A DNA stretch of 64,000 bases from Christensenella sp. UBA7703 (lineage in GTDB: Bacteria; Bacillota; Clostridia; Christensenellales; CAG-138): the NCBI GenBank assembly GCA_002482505.1, contig DLGD01000018.1, positions 30,226 to 94,225 on the forward strand. The letters are read 5' to 3'. Below, piece after piece: positions 53,079 to 61,321 of the stretch. Positions within the stretch are counted from its first letter, which is position 1, and each line of letters opens with the position of its first letter. Made by a program: the position numbers and the translations under genes. The notes beneath the pieces are model-generated. The model worked only from the letters and a program-made list of their open reading frames with translations, was not told where the DNA came from and ran no database searches.

Positions 53079-53666
53079 GTGAAGAAACGCACTTTCGCAA
53101 TTATACTGATCATCCTAGCGGTGCTCGCAGCGGTTTGGCTATCGGGTTCACTCAAACCGCAAACGGCGGATGTACCAGACCAGACTCAGCCCACAAGCGG
53201 ACTTGTGCTGCTGGATGGCGAAGCGCTAACCAATGCGCCAAACACAACCGCGGATGCAACGGCGCAGGCCGAAAAGACCGCCGACCCATCCGCGGCTTTA
53301 ACCGCCGAGCAGGCAACGCTTGACGAGGCGGGGACCTATACCAGCAAAGAGGACGTAAGCCTGTATCTCAATACCTACGGGCACCTGCCGGATAATTTCA
53401 TTACGAAAAGCGCCGCGCGTACGCTCGGTTGGAGCGGCGGCGGGTTGGATGATTATGACTACGGCAAGTGCATCGGCGGCGATCGCTTCGGAAACAACGA
53501 AGGGCTCCTGCCGGAAACGCGCGGGCGGCAATATTGTGAATGCGACATCGACACCCTGCATAAGGACAGCCGTGGCGCAAAGCGGATCGTGTATTCCAAT
53601 GATGGGCTGATCTATTATACGGAAGATCACTATGATTCGTTCGAACTGCTTTATGGCGAACCATAA
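53079..53666 (+). CDS. Membrane-anchored/secreted barnase-family ribonuclease
   Basis: 195 residues from GTG 53079, placed by AAAGGGAAG. An N-terminal signal or anchor helix (about 6-24) is followed by a ~60-residue Thr/Ala/Asp-rich linker, then the RNase domain (about 85-195). The domain aligns in order with barnase: VSLYLNTYGHLPDNFITKSA, LGWSGG, KCIGGDRFGNNEGLLP, then catalytic Glu in YCECDI, Arg in KDSRGAKRIVYS and His in TEDHYDSFELL. All three catalytic residues appear present, so it should cleave RNA. The barstar-like inhibitor gene follows 21 bases later. Confidence 0.92.
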   Translation: MKKRTFAIILIILAVLAAVWLSGSLKPQTADVPDQTQPTSGLVLLDGEALTNAPNTTADATAQAEKTADPSAALTAEQATLDEAGTYTSKEDVSLYLNTYGHLPDNFITKSAARTLGWSGGGLDDYDYGKCIGGDRFGNNEGLLPETRGRQYCECDIDTLHKDSRGAKRIVYSNDGLIYYTEDHYDSFELLYGEP

Positions 53667-53687
53667 GCAGCGCAGAGGAAGGCAAAT

Positions 53688-53975
53688 ATGAAACACGAAA
53701 AGCGGCTGACCCTTAATGCGCGAAAGATGGATACGCGGGAACATGCGCACGCGCACCTGAAGCAGCGGCTTCGCTTGCCGGAATGGTATGGAGGCAACCT
53801 TGACGCGCTGAACGACTGCCTCGGCGAAATTGGCGAACCGACGCGGATCATTCTGCGATTCGCCCCGAGACTGACCCAATCGCTGGGCGACTATGGCGCA
53901 AAACTGATTCGAGTGCTGGAGCAGGCTTCACAAGAGAATCAAAACCTCCGCATATCGCTGAAAAACGGATTTTAA
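53688..53975 (+). CDS. Barstar-family ribonuclease inhibitor
   Basis: 95 residues, close to barstar length (89). The key region LPEWYGGNLDALNDCLGEIG (about 26-45) retains the Tyr, Asn and two Asp that in barstar plug the barnase active site. The rest keeps the alternating strand/helix pattern, ending in NQNLRISLKNGF. Cytoplasmic, without a signal. GAGGAAGG precedes ATG 53688. Together with the upstream barnase it forms a toxin-immunity pair in the usual secreted RNase and cytoplasmic inhibitor arrangement. Confidence 0.9.
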   Translation: MKHEKRLTLNARKMDTREHAHAHLKQRLRLPEWYGGNLDALNDCLGEIGEPTRIILRFAPRLTQSLGDYGAKLIRVLEQASQENQNLRISLKNGF

Positions 53976-54081
53976 CCACTACTGTTATCCAGCAAAATTT
54001 GGCAGACTGCATGATTTGTCAAAATAATTCGCTGCGAACAGGCCTTTCCGCTCGGCGGGCAGGCGAAGGGAGACGGTGCAT

Positions 54082-55194
54082 TTGCAAATGATTCAGACAC
54101 TACTCGGAGGGCTTGCCATCGCGCTTGGCGCGCTGCTTTTCCTTGGATTATTCTTGCTTTTACTGCTTCATTTGACGCGCGCGGTGGATAACCGCAGGGT
54201 GCAGAAGATGCGGGAGCAGTTGCTATGCCTCATCTCCGGCGCGGCGGAAGCAAAACGGATGAAGAACCACATCTACGAGATGGTCAACCCCGACGGCAAA
54301 CTGGATCAGCTCTGCGATATTCGCGGCATCCGCACCACGCGCGGGCTGATTGTGATGGCGGAGACGGCGGAGGAACTCTCCGGCGCTGCCTTTGAGAAAC
54401 TGCAAAAAGAAGCGGGCGGCGAATGGTATGGCGAATACCTGAAAAAGCTGCTGGACGGCGTGGATGAAGAAGCAATTGCGCTTGTTGTCAAGCTCATCGG
54501 TGCGCTGCGACTCAAAAACTATACACCGGACGTGGTCACGCAGATCTATTGCTGCCGAACGACTGCGCAGATGCAGCACATCGGCATGCTGACCCTCTGC
54601 ATGCTCGGCGCGGAACGGGACATCGTCGCGCTCTGCCGCGATCACACGATTGCATCGCTGCTCTCGTTTCGAACATTAGAGGAGATTTTCTCGGTGTATC
54701 AGGGCGACCTCAAGCGACTTTGCCGGAAACTGATCACCTCTGCATCCGATCCGTACATCCGGCGTACCTGCATCAAAGCCATCGGGGAACAAAAGTTTGA
54801 CGATCTGGGCGAACTTGTGCTGCCGCATCTGATTCAAGGACACATCAACACACGAATCGACGCAGCGCGCGCGCTCGGTCAGATTTGCTATGCACCGGCG
54901 TATCCGCATCTTTTGACGAGCGCGGCAGACCCGCGCTGGGAGATGCGCGCCGTGGTTGCAACCGCGCTTGGCGCATTTGGCGCGGCGGAAAATGAGGAGA
55001 CGCTGATCAAGCTTTTGTGCGACAGGGAATGGTGGGTGCGCTATCGCGCGGCGGAGTCGCTCACACAGATTCCTGATACGGAGCAACTGATGCTGCGCAT
55101 TGACGCAACGCAAGACCGCTTTGCGGCGGAGATGATGCGTTTTGCGCTGGATCGCGTGGCGTTCTTGAAAGGGGAGGCGTTGACATGCAGCTGA
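54082..55194 (+). CDS. Membrane-anchored HEAT-repeat protein
   Basis: 370 residues. Start uncertain among GTG 54076, TTG 54082 and ATG 54088; TTG 54082 has the best spacing from GGGAG. One N-terminal transmembrane helix (about 5-30) is followed by a cytoplasmic helical domain. Clear HEAT repeats appear in the second half: DPYIRRTCIKAIGEQ, HINTRIDAARALGQICY, DPRWEMRAVVATALGAFG, EWWVRYRAAESLTQIP. It overlaps the GT2-like gene by 10 bases, so both are made in fixed ratio. A role as scaffold for the GT2-like partner is inferred from the coupling. Confidence 0.8.
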   Translation: MQMIQTLLGGLAIALGALLFLGLFLLLLLHLTRAVDNRRVQKMREQLLCLISGAAEAKRMKNHIYEMVNPDGKLDQLCDIRGIRTTRGLIVMAETAEELSGAAFEKLQKEAGGEWYGEYLKKLLDGVDEEAIALVVKLIGALRLKNYTPDVVTQIYCCRTTAQMQHIGMLTLCMLGAERDIVALCRDHTIASLLSFRTLEEIFSVYQGDLKRLCRKLITSASDPYIRRTCIKAIGEQKFDDLGELVLPHLIQGHINTRIDAARALGQICYAPAYPHLLTSAADPRWEMRAVVATALGAFGAAENEETLIKLLCDREWWVRYRAAESLTQIPDTEQLMLRIDATQDRFAAEMMRFALDRVAFLKGEALTCS

Positions 55195-56513
55195 TTCTTT
55201 GGATTCAAAACGCTCTGCCGGGCATCAAAGCTGCATTGCCGTATGTGTGTTACGGGTTTCTTTTGCTCGCACTGCTTGCCGGTATCGCCCGGCTTGTGCT
55301 GCTTTCTCGCGCGACCATTGCGCTAAGGCGGCAAGTGCGCTCTCTGCGTTCCGTAGACTATCGCAGATTTCAGGATTCAGAACATGTGATGCCGGTTTCG
55401 CTGATTTTACCAGCGGTGGATGAGACCGAAAGCCTTTCGGAACAGCTTGAAAACTTGCTGTGCCTGGAGTTCAGACAGTATGAATTGATCGTTGTTGCAA
55501 ATAAATTGCATGAGACGACGTGGGAGAGCCTTTGCCAGGGGTTCAGCCTGCTGCCGTTTCGCCAGCCGTTTAAGCGGACGCTGAATGCGCCGCAGGTGGA
55601 GGGGGTTTACCGCTCGGCAAAGGACGTCCGTCTCCTTGTGCTCGATGTGCGCAGTGCGGATCGTGCGGGCGCGCTCAACGCGGGTGTGAACGTCTCATCT
55701 TACCCGATCATCGCGCCGGTCTATCCCGACCTGCGGCTGACAAAAGACGCGCTGCTCAAGACGGTATATGCGTTTGTGAGCGATCCGGCCTGCGTTTTCA
55801 TCGGCTCGTTTGCGCGGGTTGGCAAAACACCGGAGGATGGCGCGAACGCGCGGATGCCGATGTTTGCGCAGGAACAATATCTGGAACGGATGCGCACGTT
55901 TTATACCAACAGGACGGGCTACGCGACAATTGGGCTGTACCTGCCGCTGAGCAAAACGTTTGCCGCATTTCTCAAGAGCGCGGTGACGGAGGTTGGCGGC
56001 TTTTCCAGCGAGGCACGGGCTGAGGCTGCCGATCTGTTGCTGCGCATCCACGCGCGTATGAAAAAAGACAAACGCTCCTATAGCGCGCGGCTCTTGCCGG
56101 ACGCGGTGTGCTATCAACTGCCGCAGAAGAATATGCGCGGCGTTTGCGCGCAACTGCGCGCGGGGCAGCGGGAGATGCGAAACACCGTCCGCCGCAACCG
56201 CGCGATCACCCGCGCGCTGCGCGGCGCCGGATATACACGCTTTGCGGAACGCGTTTGGCCGTTTGTAGAGTTGCTTGGTGTTGTGAGTGTGCTTGCCGCA
56301 ACGTTGCTCGGCGTGGTGCCGCTGCTTTTTGCGGGGCTTTACTTACTCATCGGCGTCCTGCTTGGAGCGATACAATCCGCGTTGAGCATGCTTCTGGAAG
56401 AGTATGCGTTTCAGCGCCAGACGAATACAGGCGTCCTGCTCGGACGGTATGTACTGGCAATTTGGGACAACCTTACGTTTCGTCTGCGCGTAGCGCTTGC
56501 ACGCATCTTTTGA
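55185..56513 (+). CDS. Membrane GT2-fold protein with degraded catalytic motifs
   Basis: 442 residues. An N-terminal transmembrane helix (about 15-38) is followed by a GT-A/GT2-like domain (about 65-345), then two or more C-terminal helices (about 350-410), as in processive BcsA/HAS-type synthases. Fold landmarks remain: VSLILPAVDETESLSEQLENLL and AGALNAGVN. Catalytic positions have changed: the NDP-site Asp motif reads VVANKLHET; the D-x-D site reads VYPDLRL; the ED base region reads AEAADLLLRI; the QxxRW motif reads GQREMRN. It is probably a pseudo-enzyme or has altered chemistry. A terminator follows. Confidence 0.75.
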   Translation: MQLILWIQNALPGIKAALPYVCYGFLLLALLAGIARLVLLSRATIALRRQVRSLRSVDYRRFQDSEHVMPVSLILPAVDETESLSEQLENLLCLEFRQYELIVVANKLHETTWESLCQGFSLLPFRQPFKRTLNAPQVEGVYRSAKDVRLLVLDVRSADRAGALNAGVNVSSYPIIAPVYPDLRLTKDALLKTVYAFVSDPACVFIGSFARVGKTPEDGANARMPMFAQEQYLERMRTFYTNRTGYATIGLYLPLSKTFAAFLKSAVTEVGGFSSEARAEAADLLLRIHARMKKDKRSYSARLLPDAVCYQLPQKNMRGVCAQLRAGQREMRNTVRRNRAITRALRGAGYTRFAERVWPFVELLGVVSVLAATLLGVVPLLFAGLYLLIGVLLGAIQSALSMLLEEYAFQRQTNTGVLLGRYVLAIWDNLTFRLRVALARIF

Positions 56514-56565
56514 TGCGAGCGGGAGGTTTCCTTCAAAGAGCAACTGCTTGATCCTTTCAAAGCAG

Positions 56566-56593
56566 AGCCGCCGTGCCAAAACGGCGGCTTTTC
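56566..56593 (+). terminator. Terminator of the HEAT/GT2-like operon
   Basis: Perfect 9-bp stem AGCCGCCGT (56566-56574) / ACGGCGGCT (56581-56589), loop GCCAAA, TTTC. Confidence 0.87.
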
Positions 56594-56720
56594 TATATGT
56601 TTAAAAGCTTGAGACGGGCGCGCCGGGGATCGGCGCGAAACGGCAGAGCCTGCGTGAACCGCATAAAAGACCAAAAGTGAGAGGAAATGGTGCGAAATCT
56701 GTCAAATTGTGAAAAAAACA

Positions 56721-56750
56721 GTTGAATGCCGGGGGATGATTCCGCTATAC
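56721..56750 (+). promoter_or_regulatory. Promoter of the pseudouridine synthase gene
   Basis: TTGAAT (56721-56726), 18 bases, TATACT (56745-56750). Confidence 0.6.
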
Positions 56751-56898
56751 TATATTTGGTGGCATATGGCAATGTTCTATCTGCCAGATGCGATCAAAAC
56801 AACCTTTCATAAGGCGCTTATAATCGTTTCTGACCGAAACCCATTTCGCTTTCACAATTTTGCACCAAACAAACGACCGAAAAATGAGGAACGCGAGA

Positions 56899-57621
56899 AT
56901 GACGTTACGACTACAGAAATATTTGGCAGAGGCGGGCATCGCTTCCAGAAGAGCCAGCGAAGAGCTGATCACTGCAGGGCGCATCAGCGTGAACGGCGCG
57001 ATTGCGACGCTTGGCATGAGCGTCGATCCTGAGACGGATACGGTTCTGTTTGACGGGAAGTCCGTCAAACAGGAAGAAGAGCTTATCACGGTCATGCTCT
57101 ATAAACCCAAAGGCGTCGTCAGCACAAGCGACGACCCGCAGGGGAGAACGACGGTTCAGGAGTACGTCAAAGATATTCCCGCCCGACTGTATAATGTAGG
57201 GCGGCTGGATATCAATTCCGAAGGGCTGCTGCTCATGACCAACGACGGGGAGCTTGCGCACCGCATGACACACCCGAAGTTTTCAGTGGCAAAGACGTAT
57301 TTTGCTATCTGCGATGGAAAACTGTTGCCTTCCGAAATTGCCTCGCTCGTCAACGGTGTCACGCTAGATGACGGGATGACTGCTCCTTCGCGTGTGACGC
57401 GCGTCCACCCGACATCTTCGGGGGACACCTCGTTTCTCATCACGATTCACGAGGGCAAAAACCGCCAGATTCGGCGTATGCTGGAAGCGGTTGGGCATAG
57501 AACTCTGCGCCTCAAGCGCGAACGCTTCGGGCCGCTGGATCTGGGTGATCTCAAGCCTGGTGAAACAAGAAGGCTCACGCAGGACGAGATGCGTTCTCTA
57601 CGGCATGCGTTGGGGCTGTAA
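56899..57621 (+). CDS. rluB: Pseudouridine synthase, RluB/RsuA family
   Basis: 240 residues from ATG 56899 (GAGGAACGC upstream); an in-frame start at 56860 lies in the leader. An S4 RNA-binding domain opens the protein (LRLQKYLAEAGIASRRASEEL; AGRISVNGAIA). The catalytic domain carries YNVGRLDINSEGLLLMTNDG with the essential Asp (about 98), KTYFAICDG, and ITIHEGKNRQIRRMLEAVGH (about 185-204). It isomerises uridine in 23S (RluB, site 2605 region) or 16S rRNA (RsuA). RluB is favoured for a Bacillota genome, but the target is not proved by sequence. Confidence 0.9.
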   Translation: MTLRLQKYLAEAGIASRRASEELITAGRISVNGAIATLGMSVDPETDTVLFDGKSVKQEEELITVMLYKPKGVVSTSDDPQGRTTVQEYVKDIPARLYNVGRLDINSEGLLLMTNDGELAHRMTHPKFSVAKTYFAICDGKLLPSEIASLVNGVTLDDGMTAPSRVTRVHPTSSGDTSFLITIHEGKNRQIRRMLEAVGHRTLRLKRERFGPLDLGDLKPGETRRLTQDEMRSLRHALGL

Positions 57622-57737
57622 TGGCGGATACCCGAAGGCGGATTCGCGCATAACATTGCGCGGAAACGCAACCCTACAAGGAATAGGATAAGGCGATTGC
57701 CTTCCTTGATAAATGCAATTTAGCGGAGGTACTACGT

Positions 57738-57986
57738 ATGGACAAGACGACGATGATCGTCCTTGGTGTGCTCGCAGGGCTGGTCGTCCTGATTGTGATT
57801 CTCAAAGCGGTACGCGCGCGGCAGGATCGCCTCTACGGCGAGGAAGAAGAAACCGTTGTGGCGGAAGCCGCACCCGCAATCGCAAACCGCGCGGAGCTCG
57901 CGGCGGTTGCCGCAAGCTGCATCGCAGAGGTGATGGGCAAGGACATTTCCGGCCTTCGCATCGTCTCCATCAAGCAGGTTGGCTGA
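57738..57986 (+). CDS. OadG-family small subunit of a biotin-dependent decarboxylase
   Basis: 82 residues. One transmembrane helix (about 6-24: MIVLGVLAGLVVLIVILK) is followed by an acidic hinge (GEEEETVVAEAAPA) and a short C-terminal domain ending SGLRIVSIKQVG. This is the layout of the gamma subunits of oxaloacetate or methylmalonyl-CoA decarboxylase sodium pumps, which anchor the complex and assist its assembly. GGAGGTACTACGT precedes ATG 57738. First of the three-gene oad cluster. Confidence 0.8.
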   Translation: MDKTTMIVLGVLAGLVVLIVILKAVRARQDRLYGEEEETVVAEAAPAIANRAELAAVAASCIAEVMGKDISGLRIVSIKQVG

Positions 57987-58045
57987 GCAAAACGCAATTC
58001 GTTGGAACATTAAATTTCACATATAGTAAATAATCGGAGGTTATT

Positions 58046-58402
58046 ATGCGCAATTTTCTTGTGAACGTCAATGGAACACAGTATGAAGTAGCCGTGGAAG
58101 AAATCGACGGCAAAGCAGCCCCCGCCGCGAAGCCCGCTCCGGCAGCAGCAGCCCCGGCAGCCGCGCCCGCAGCAGCACCCGTGGCCGGTGGCTCCAAAGT
58201 GACCGCGCCGATGCCCGGCACCATCCTCGGCGTCAACGTCAAAGAAGGCGAAGCCGTCAAGGCGGGCCAGGCAATCTTCGTTCTGGAAGCCATGAAGATG
58301 GAAAGCGATGTTGTTGCCCCGGTCGACGGCACCGTTCGCGGGATCTCCGTCTCCAAGGGCGCGTCCGTGTCCGCAGGCGACCTGCTCTGCTCCATCCAAT
58401 AA
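58046..58402 (+). CDS. Biotin carboxyl carrier protein (decarboxylase/transcarboxylase subunit)
   Basis: 118 residues. A short N-terminal beta segment (RNFLVNVNGTQYEVAVEEID), a flexible Ala/Pro linker (about 27-50), then a biotinyl domain with the biotinylation motif VLEAMKMESDV (Lys about 87) and a C-terminal hairpin (GASVSAGDLLCSIQ). It carries CO2 on biotin between the carboxyltransferase (OadA-like, next gene) and an acceptor or membrane subunit. CGGAGGTTATT precedes ATG 58046. Needs a biotin-protein ligase encoded elsewhere. Confidence 0.93.
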   Translation: MRNFLVNVNGTQYEVAVEEIDGKAAPAAKPAPAAAAPAAAPAAAPVAGGSKVTAPMPGTILGVNVKEGEAVKAGQAIFVLEAMKMESDVVAPVDGTVRGISVSKGASVSAGDLLCSIQ

Positions 58403-58527
58403 GTGGATTCTCCCGCATGGGAGCGCCGTATCCAAACGGCCTTTCGTGCGTTCCCTCTTTATGACACCATGGCGGCGGACGCGGGGGAAAACAACCCGCG
58501 AAGTATCGCACAAAGGAGAAACATTCG

Positions 58528-59940
58528 ATGAGCAAACTATTCATTACCGATACAATCCTCCGCGACGCGCACCAGTCTCAGGCTGCGACGCGTATGCGCA
58601 TTGAGGATATGCTTCCGGCTTGCGAAGTGCTCGATTCCATCGGTTACTGGTCGCTGGAAGTTTGGGGAGGAGCCACGTTTGACGCGTGCCTCCGCTTCCT
58701 GAACGAAGACCCGTGGGAGCGCTTGAGAAAGCTGCGCAAAGCCCTGCCGAACACCAAGCTGCAGATGCTGTTCCGCGGACAGAACATTCTGGGTTATAAG
58801 CACTATGCTGACGACGTGGTTGAGCAGTTCTGCAAAAAAGCAATTGAAAACGGAATCGACGTTATCCGCATCTTTGACGCGGTGAACGATATCCGTAACC
58901 TTGAGAGCGCGATCCGCTTCACCAAAAAGTATGGCGGAATCTGCGAACCCGCCATCAGCTACACGGTTTCGCCCGTGCACAACCATGATTACTTCATCCA
59001 GATGGCGAAGGAACTCGAGCAGATGGGTGCTGACACGATCTGCATCAAGGATATGGCAAACCTTCTGCTGCCGTATGATGCGTATTCGCTCATTTCGCGC
59101 CTAAAGAAGGAAGTTAAGGTTCCGATTCACCTGCATACCCATAATACGACCGGCACCGGCGACATGGTTTACCTCATGGCGGCGCAGGCTGGCGTAGACA
59201 TCGTGGACACCGCCCTGTCTCCCTTTGGAAACGGCACGGCGCAGCCCGCGACGGAGCCGCTGGTTGCCACCCTCAAGGGAACCGACCGCGACACCGGCCT
59301 CGATTTGATGAAGCTTTCCGAAGCCGCGAAGATCATGCGCCCCGTTGCGGATCGCATGATTGCCGACGGCACGATCTCCGTCAAGTCCCTCGGCGTGGAT
59401 ACCAACACACTGCTGTATCAGGTACCGGGCGGCATGCTCTCTAACCTGATCTCCCAGCTCAAGGAAGCGGGCAAGTCCGACAAGTATTACGAGGTGCTCG
59501 AAGAGGTGCCGCGTGTACGCAAAGACTTTGGCTATCCGCCGCTGGTCACGCCCACAAGCCAGATCGTCGGCACGCAGGCCGTGCTCAACGTCATCAATGG
59601 CGAGCGCTATAAGGTTTTCACCAAGGAATCCAAGGCGCTGCTGCATGGCGAATACGGCAATCTGCCCGCGCCGGTCAACGAAGAAGTGCGCCGCAAGGCG
59701 ATTGGCGACGCGGAAGTGATCACCTGCCGTCCGGCAGATCTGCTCAAGCCGGAGCTGGAAAGCTACCGCGAAGAGATCAAGGATCACATCCGTCAGGAAG
59801 AAGACGTACTCAGCTACGCGCTCTTCCCGCAGGTTGCGCTCAAGTTCTTTGAAGCGCGCGAAGCCGCGGAGCGCAAAGCGCAGGAACCGCAGCAGGACGA
59901 TAGCGTCCGTACGCTGTATGTGGAGGACATTGGCGCATAA
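58528..59940 (+). CDS. oadA: Oxaloacetate decarboxylase/pyruvate carboxylase carboxyltransferase subunit (OadA)
   Basis: 470 residues, the length without a fused biotin domain, which is the separate gene just upstream. The N-terminal HMGL-like TIM barrel opens LFITDTILRDAHQSQAATRMR (Asp metal ligand in T-I-L-R-D-A-H-Q). MLFRGQNILGYKHYADDVV, KDMANLLLPYDAYSLI and PIHLHTHNTTGTGDMVY (metal-binding H-x-H, about 207) follow. The C-terminal PYC_OADA domain begins near 290. It transfers CO2 between oxaloacetate/pyruvate and biotin. AAAGGAG precedes ATG 58528. No beta subunit (OadB) is encoded here. Confidence 0.93.
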   Translation: MSKLFITDTILRDAHQSQAATRMRIEDMLPACEVLDSIGYWSLEVWGGATFDACLRFLNEDPWERLRKLRKALPNTKLQMLFRGQNILGYKHYADDVVEQFCKKAIENGIDVIRIFDAVNDIRNLESAIRFTKKYGGICEPAISYTVSPVHNHDYFIQMAKELEQMGADTICIKDMANLLLPYDAYSLISRLKKEVKVPIHLHTHNTTGTGDMVYLMAAQAGVDIVDTALSPFGNGTAQPATEPLVATLKGTDRDTGLDLMKLSEAAKIMRPVADRMIADGTISVKSLGVDTNTLLYQVPGGMLSNLISQLKEAGKSDKYYEVLEEVPRVRKDFGYPPLVTPTSQIVGTQAVLNVINGERYKVFTKESKALLHGEYGNLPAPVNEEVRRKAIGDAEVITCRPADLLKPELESYREEIKDHIRQEEDVLSYALFPQVALKFFEAREAAERKAQEPQQDDSVRTLYVEDIGA

Positions 59941-59943
59941 CAT

Positions 59944-60519
59944 ATGAGACATTTGCCGAACATTCTATCAGGAATACGGCTCGCTCTCGTTGGTGTGTTT
60001 GTGATGCTTTTCAGGGCAGGCAGGTATCTGCCTGCCCTCTGCGTATTCGTGTTTGCTTTTTTTACCGACTTACTGGATGGTTACCTTGCCCGTTCACATG
60101 GCTGGGTGACCGATGTCGGAAAACTGTTGGACCCGCTCGCGGATAAGTTCATGACGCTGGCGGCGCTTGTCTGTATTTATCTGGGTAAAAACAAGCCGAT
60201 CTACCTCGTGCTGTTCCTGTTGATGGCGATTAAGGAACTGCTGATGGTCATCGGTGGTGTGTTCCTTGCCAAGCGCAAGGTGGTCGTCATGGCGGCCTGG
60301 CCGGGAAAGATTGCAACCGGGTTGTTTGTGCTCGGGGTTATGCTTTCACTCCTTTCGTTCCTCTCAGTGCATGTAGAGCCCTTTAACCTTGTCGTTCTCG
60401 GGCTTGCGACGCTGATGTCTTATTTTGCACTGGTATATTATGCGGCGACGCAGCTGCCTCATGCCTTTTCCGGCAGAGCAAAGGACGAAGACGGCACAGA
60501 CGGACACACAGAGGATTGA
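59944..60519 (+). CDS. pgsA: CDP-alcohol phosphatidyltransferase (PgsA-like)
   Basis: 191 residues, about six transmembrane helices. The CDP-alcohol phosphotransferase motif D-G-x2-A-R-x8-G-x3-D-x3-D is complete in LLDGYLARSHGWVTDVGKLLDPLAD (about 44-68). The N-terminus HLPNILSGIRLALVGVFVML matches phosphatidylglycerophosphate synthase, which makes PGP from CDP-diacylglycerol and glycerol-3-phosphate. Cardiolipin or inositol-type relatives share the motif, but length and N-terminus favour PgsA. The ATG begins three bases after the oadA stop, with only a distant GGAGG, so coupling to oadA is likely. Confidence 0.88.
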   Translation: MRHLPNILSGIRLALVGVFVMLFRAGRYLPALCVFVFAFFTDLLDGYLARSHGWVTDVGKLLDPLADKFMTLAALVCIYLGKNKPIYLVLFLLMAIKELLMVIGGVFLAKRKVVVMAAWPGKIATGLFVLGVMLSLLSFLSVHVEPFNLVVLGLATLMSYFALVYYAATQLPHAFSGRAKDEDGTDGHTED

Positions 60520-60551
60520 GCCGTAGCAGAGGCGTAACTTGCGGAAAAAGC

Positions 60552-60580
60552 TTGCAAAAGCGGAGAAAGGCTGTTATACT
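60552..60580 (+). promoter_or_regulatory. Promoter of the rimP-nusA-infB operon
   Basis: TTGCAA (60552-60557), 17 bases, TATACT (60575-60580) with a TG extension. Start expected near 60587, about 160 bases before rimP. Confidence 0.8.
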
Positions 60581-60611
60581 TTCCTTTGTTGGATGATTGA
60601 ACTTTTAGCGG

Positions 60612-60640
60612 AGAGTGGGCAAAACCCACTCTTTCGTTTT
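60612..60640 (+). terminator. Leader hairpin with interrupted U tract (candidate attenuator of the nusA operon)
   Basis: 8-bp stem AGAGTGGG (60612-60619) / CCCACTCT (60625-60632), 5-base loop, then TTCGTTTT. It lies ~25 bases after the expected start site, inside the rimP leader rather than directly after pgsA. Confidence 0.65.
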
Positions 60641-60749
60641 GAAGGGTGCTTTTTTATGCGCCCGTAGATGGAAACCATCGATTGATTTCGCAGATTGAAT
60701 CACTTTGCGCAAGTACAAATCGATATGGCACCAACTTGGAGGAAGATAC

Positions 60750-61202
60750 TTGAACACAGCACAAAAGGTGGAACAACTGCTCAAGCAGCCCGTAGCGGAG
60801 CTTGGTTTTGAGCTATGTGACGTAGAGTTTATTAAGGAATATGGAGATTGGGTGCTCACGCTATACATCGACAAAGAGGGTGGCGTGAACATTGACGATT
60901 GCGAGCGCGTCAGCCGCGCGGTCGATCCGCTTCTGGACGAAGCAGACCCGATCGAGCAGGCGTACATGCTCTCCGTCTCCTCGCTCGGCCTTGATCGCCC
61001 GCTCAAAAAAGACGCAGACTTTGCGCGAAACATCGGCAAATGCATCGAGATCAAGCTCTTTGCGCCAAAGAACGGCAAAAAGGAATTTACGGGCGAGCTG
61101 GTCCGCTTTGATGAGAACAACATCGTTGTGAGGCTGGAAAGCGGCGAACTCACGCTCGAACGAAAAGCGCTTGCGCTGGCGCGGCCGGAACTGGTTTTCT
61201 GA
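60750..61202 (+). CDS. rimP: Ribosome maturation factor RimP
   Basis: 150 residues from TTG 60750, placed by GGAGGAAGATAC; a frame extending to 60705 has no RBS. LLKQPVAELGFELCDVEFIKE (about 10-30), LTLYIDKEGGVNIDDCERVSRAVDPLLD (about 35-62) and VSSLGLDRPLKKDADFARNIGK (about 76-97) are diagnostic. It binds the 30S subunit for S12/pseudoknot assembly. First gene of the operon rimP-nusA-ylxR-ylxQ-infB. Confidence 0.95.
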   Translation: MNTAQKVEQLLKQPVAELGFELCDVEFIKEYGDWVLTLYIDKEGGVNIDDCERVSRAVDPLLDEADPIEQAYMLSVSSLGLDRPLKKDADFARNIGKCIEIKLFAPKNGKKEFTGELVRFDENNIVVRLESGELTLERKALALARPELVF

Positions 61203-61321
61203 GTCGATTTGCGGGAGGATTCCCGCCGAAATGATAGATTCACCAATGATAGACGTTTTTTTAGTGAAGTTTTTTTGAAGTATTTTGGAAACACGGGATT
61301 ATTTGTAAGGAGTACGATAGG

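Larger units (their letters stand above)
56514..56898. other. 385-base region upstream of the pseudouridine synthase
   Basis: Holds the terminator at 56566-56593, the promoter at 56721-56750 and a ~140-base leader. A second TATAAT at about 56817-56822 has no clear -35. No further gene is seen. Confidence 0.6.

Noticed and set aside
56709..57032. Small plus-strand frame upstream of the pseudouridine synthase
   Set aside because: No RBS; overlaps the promoter, leader and start of the real gene in another frame.
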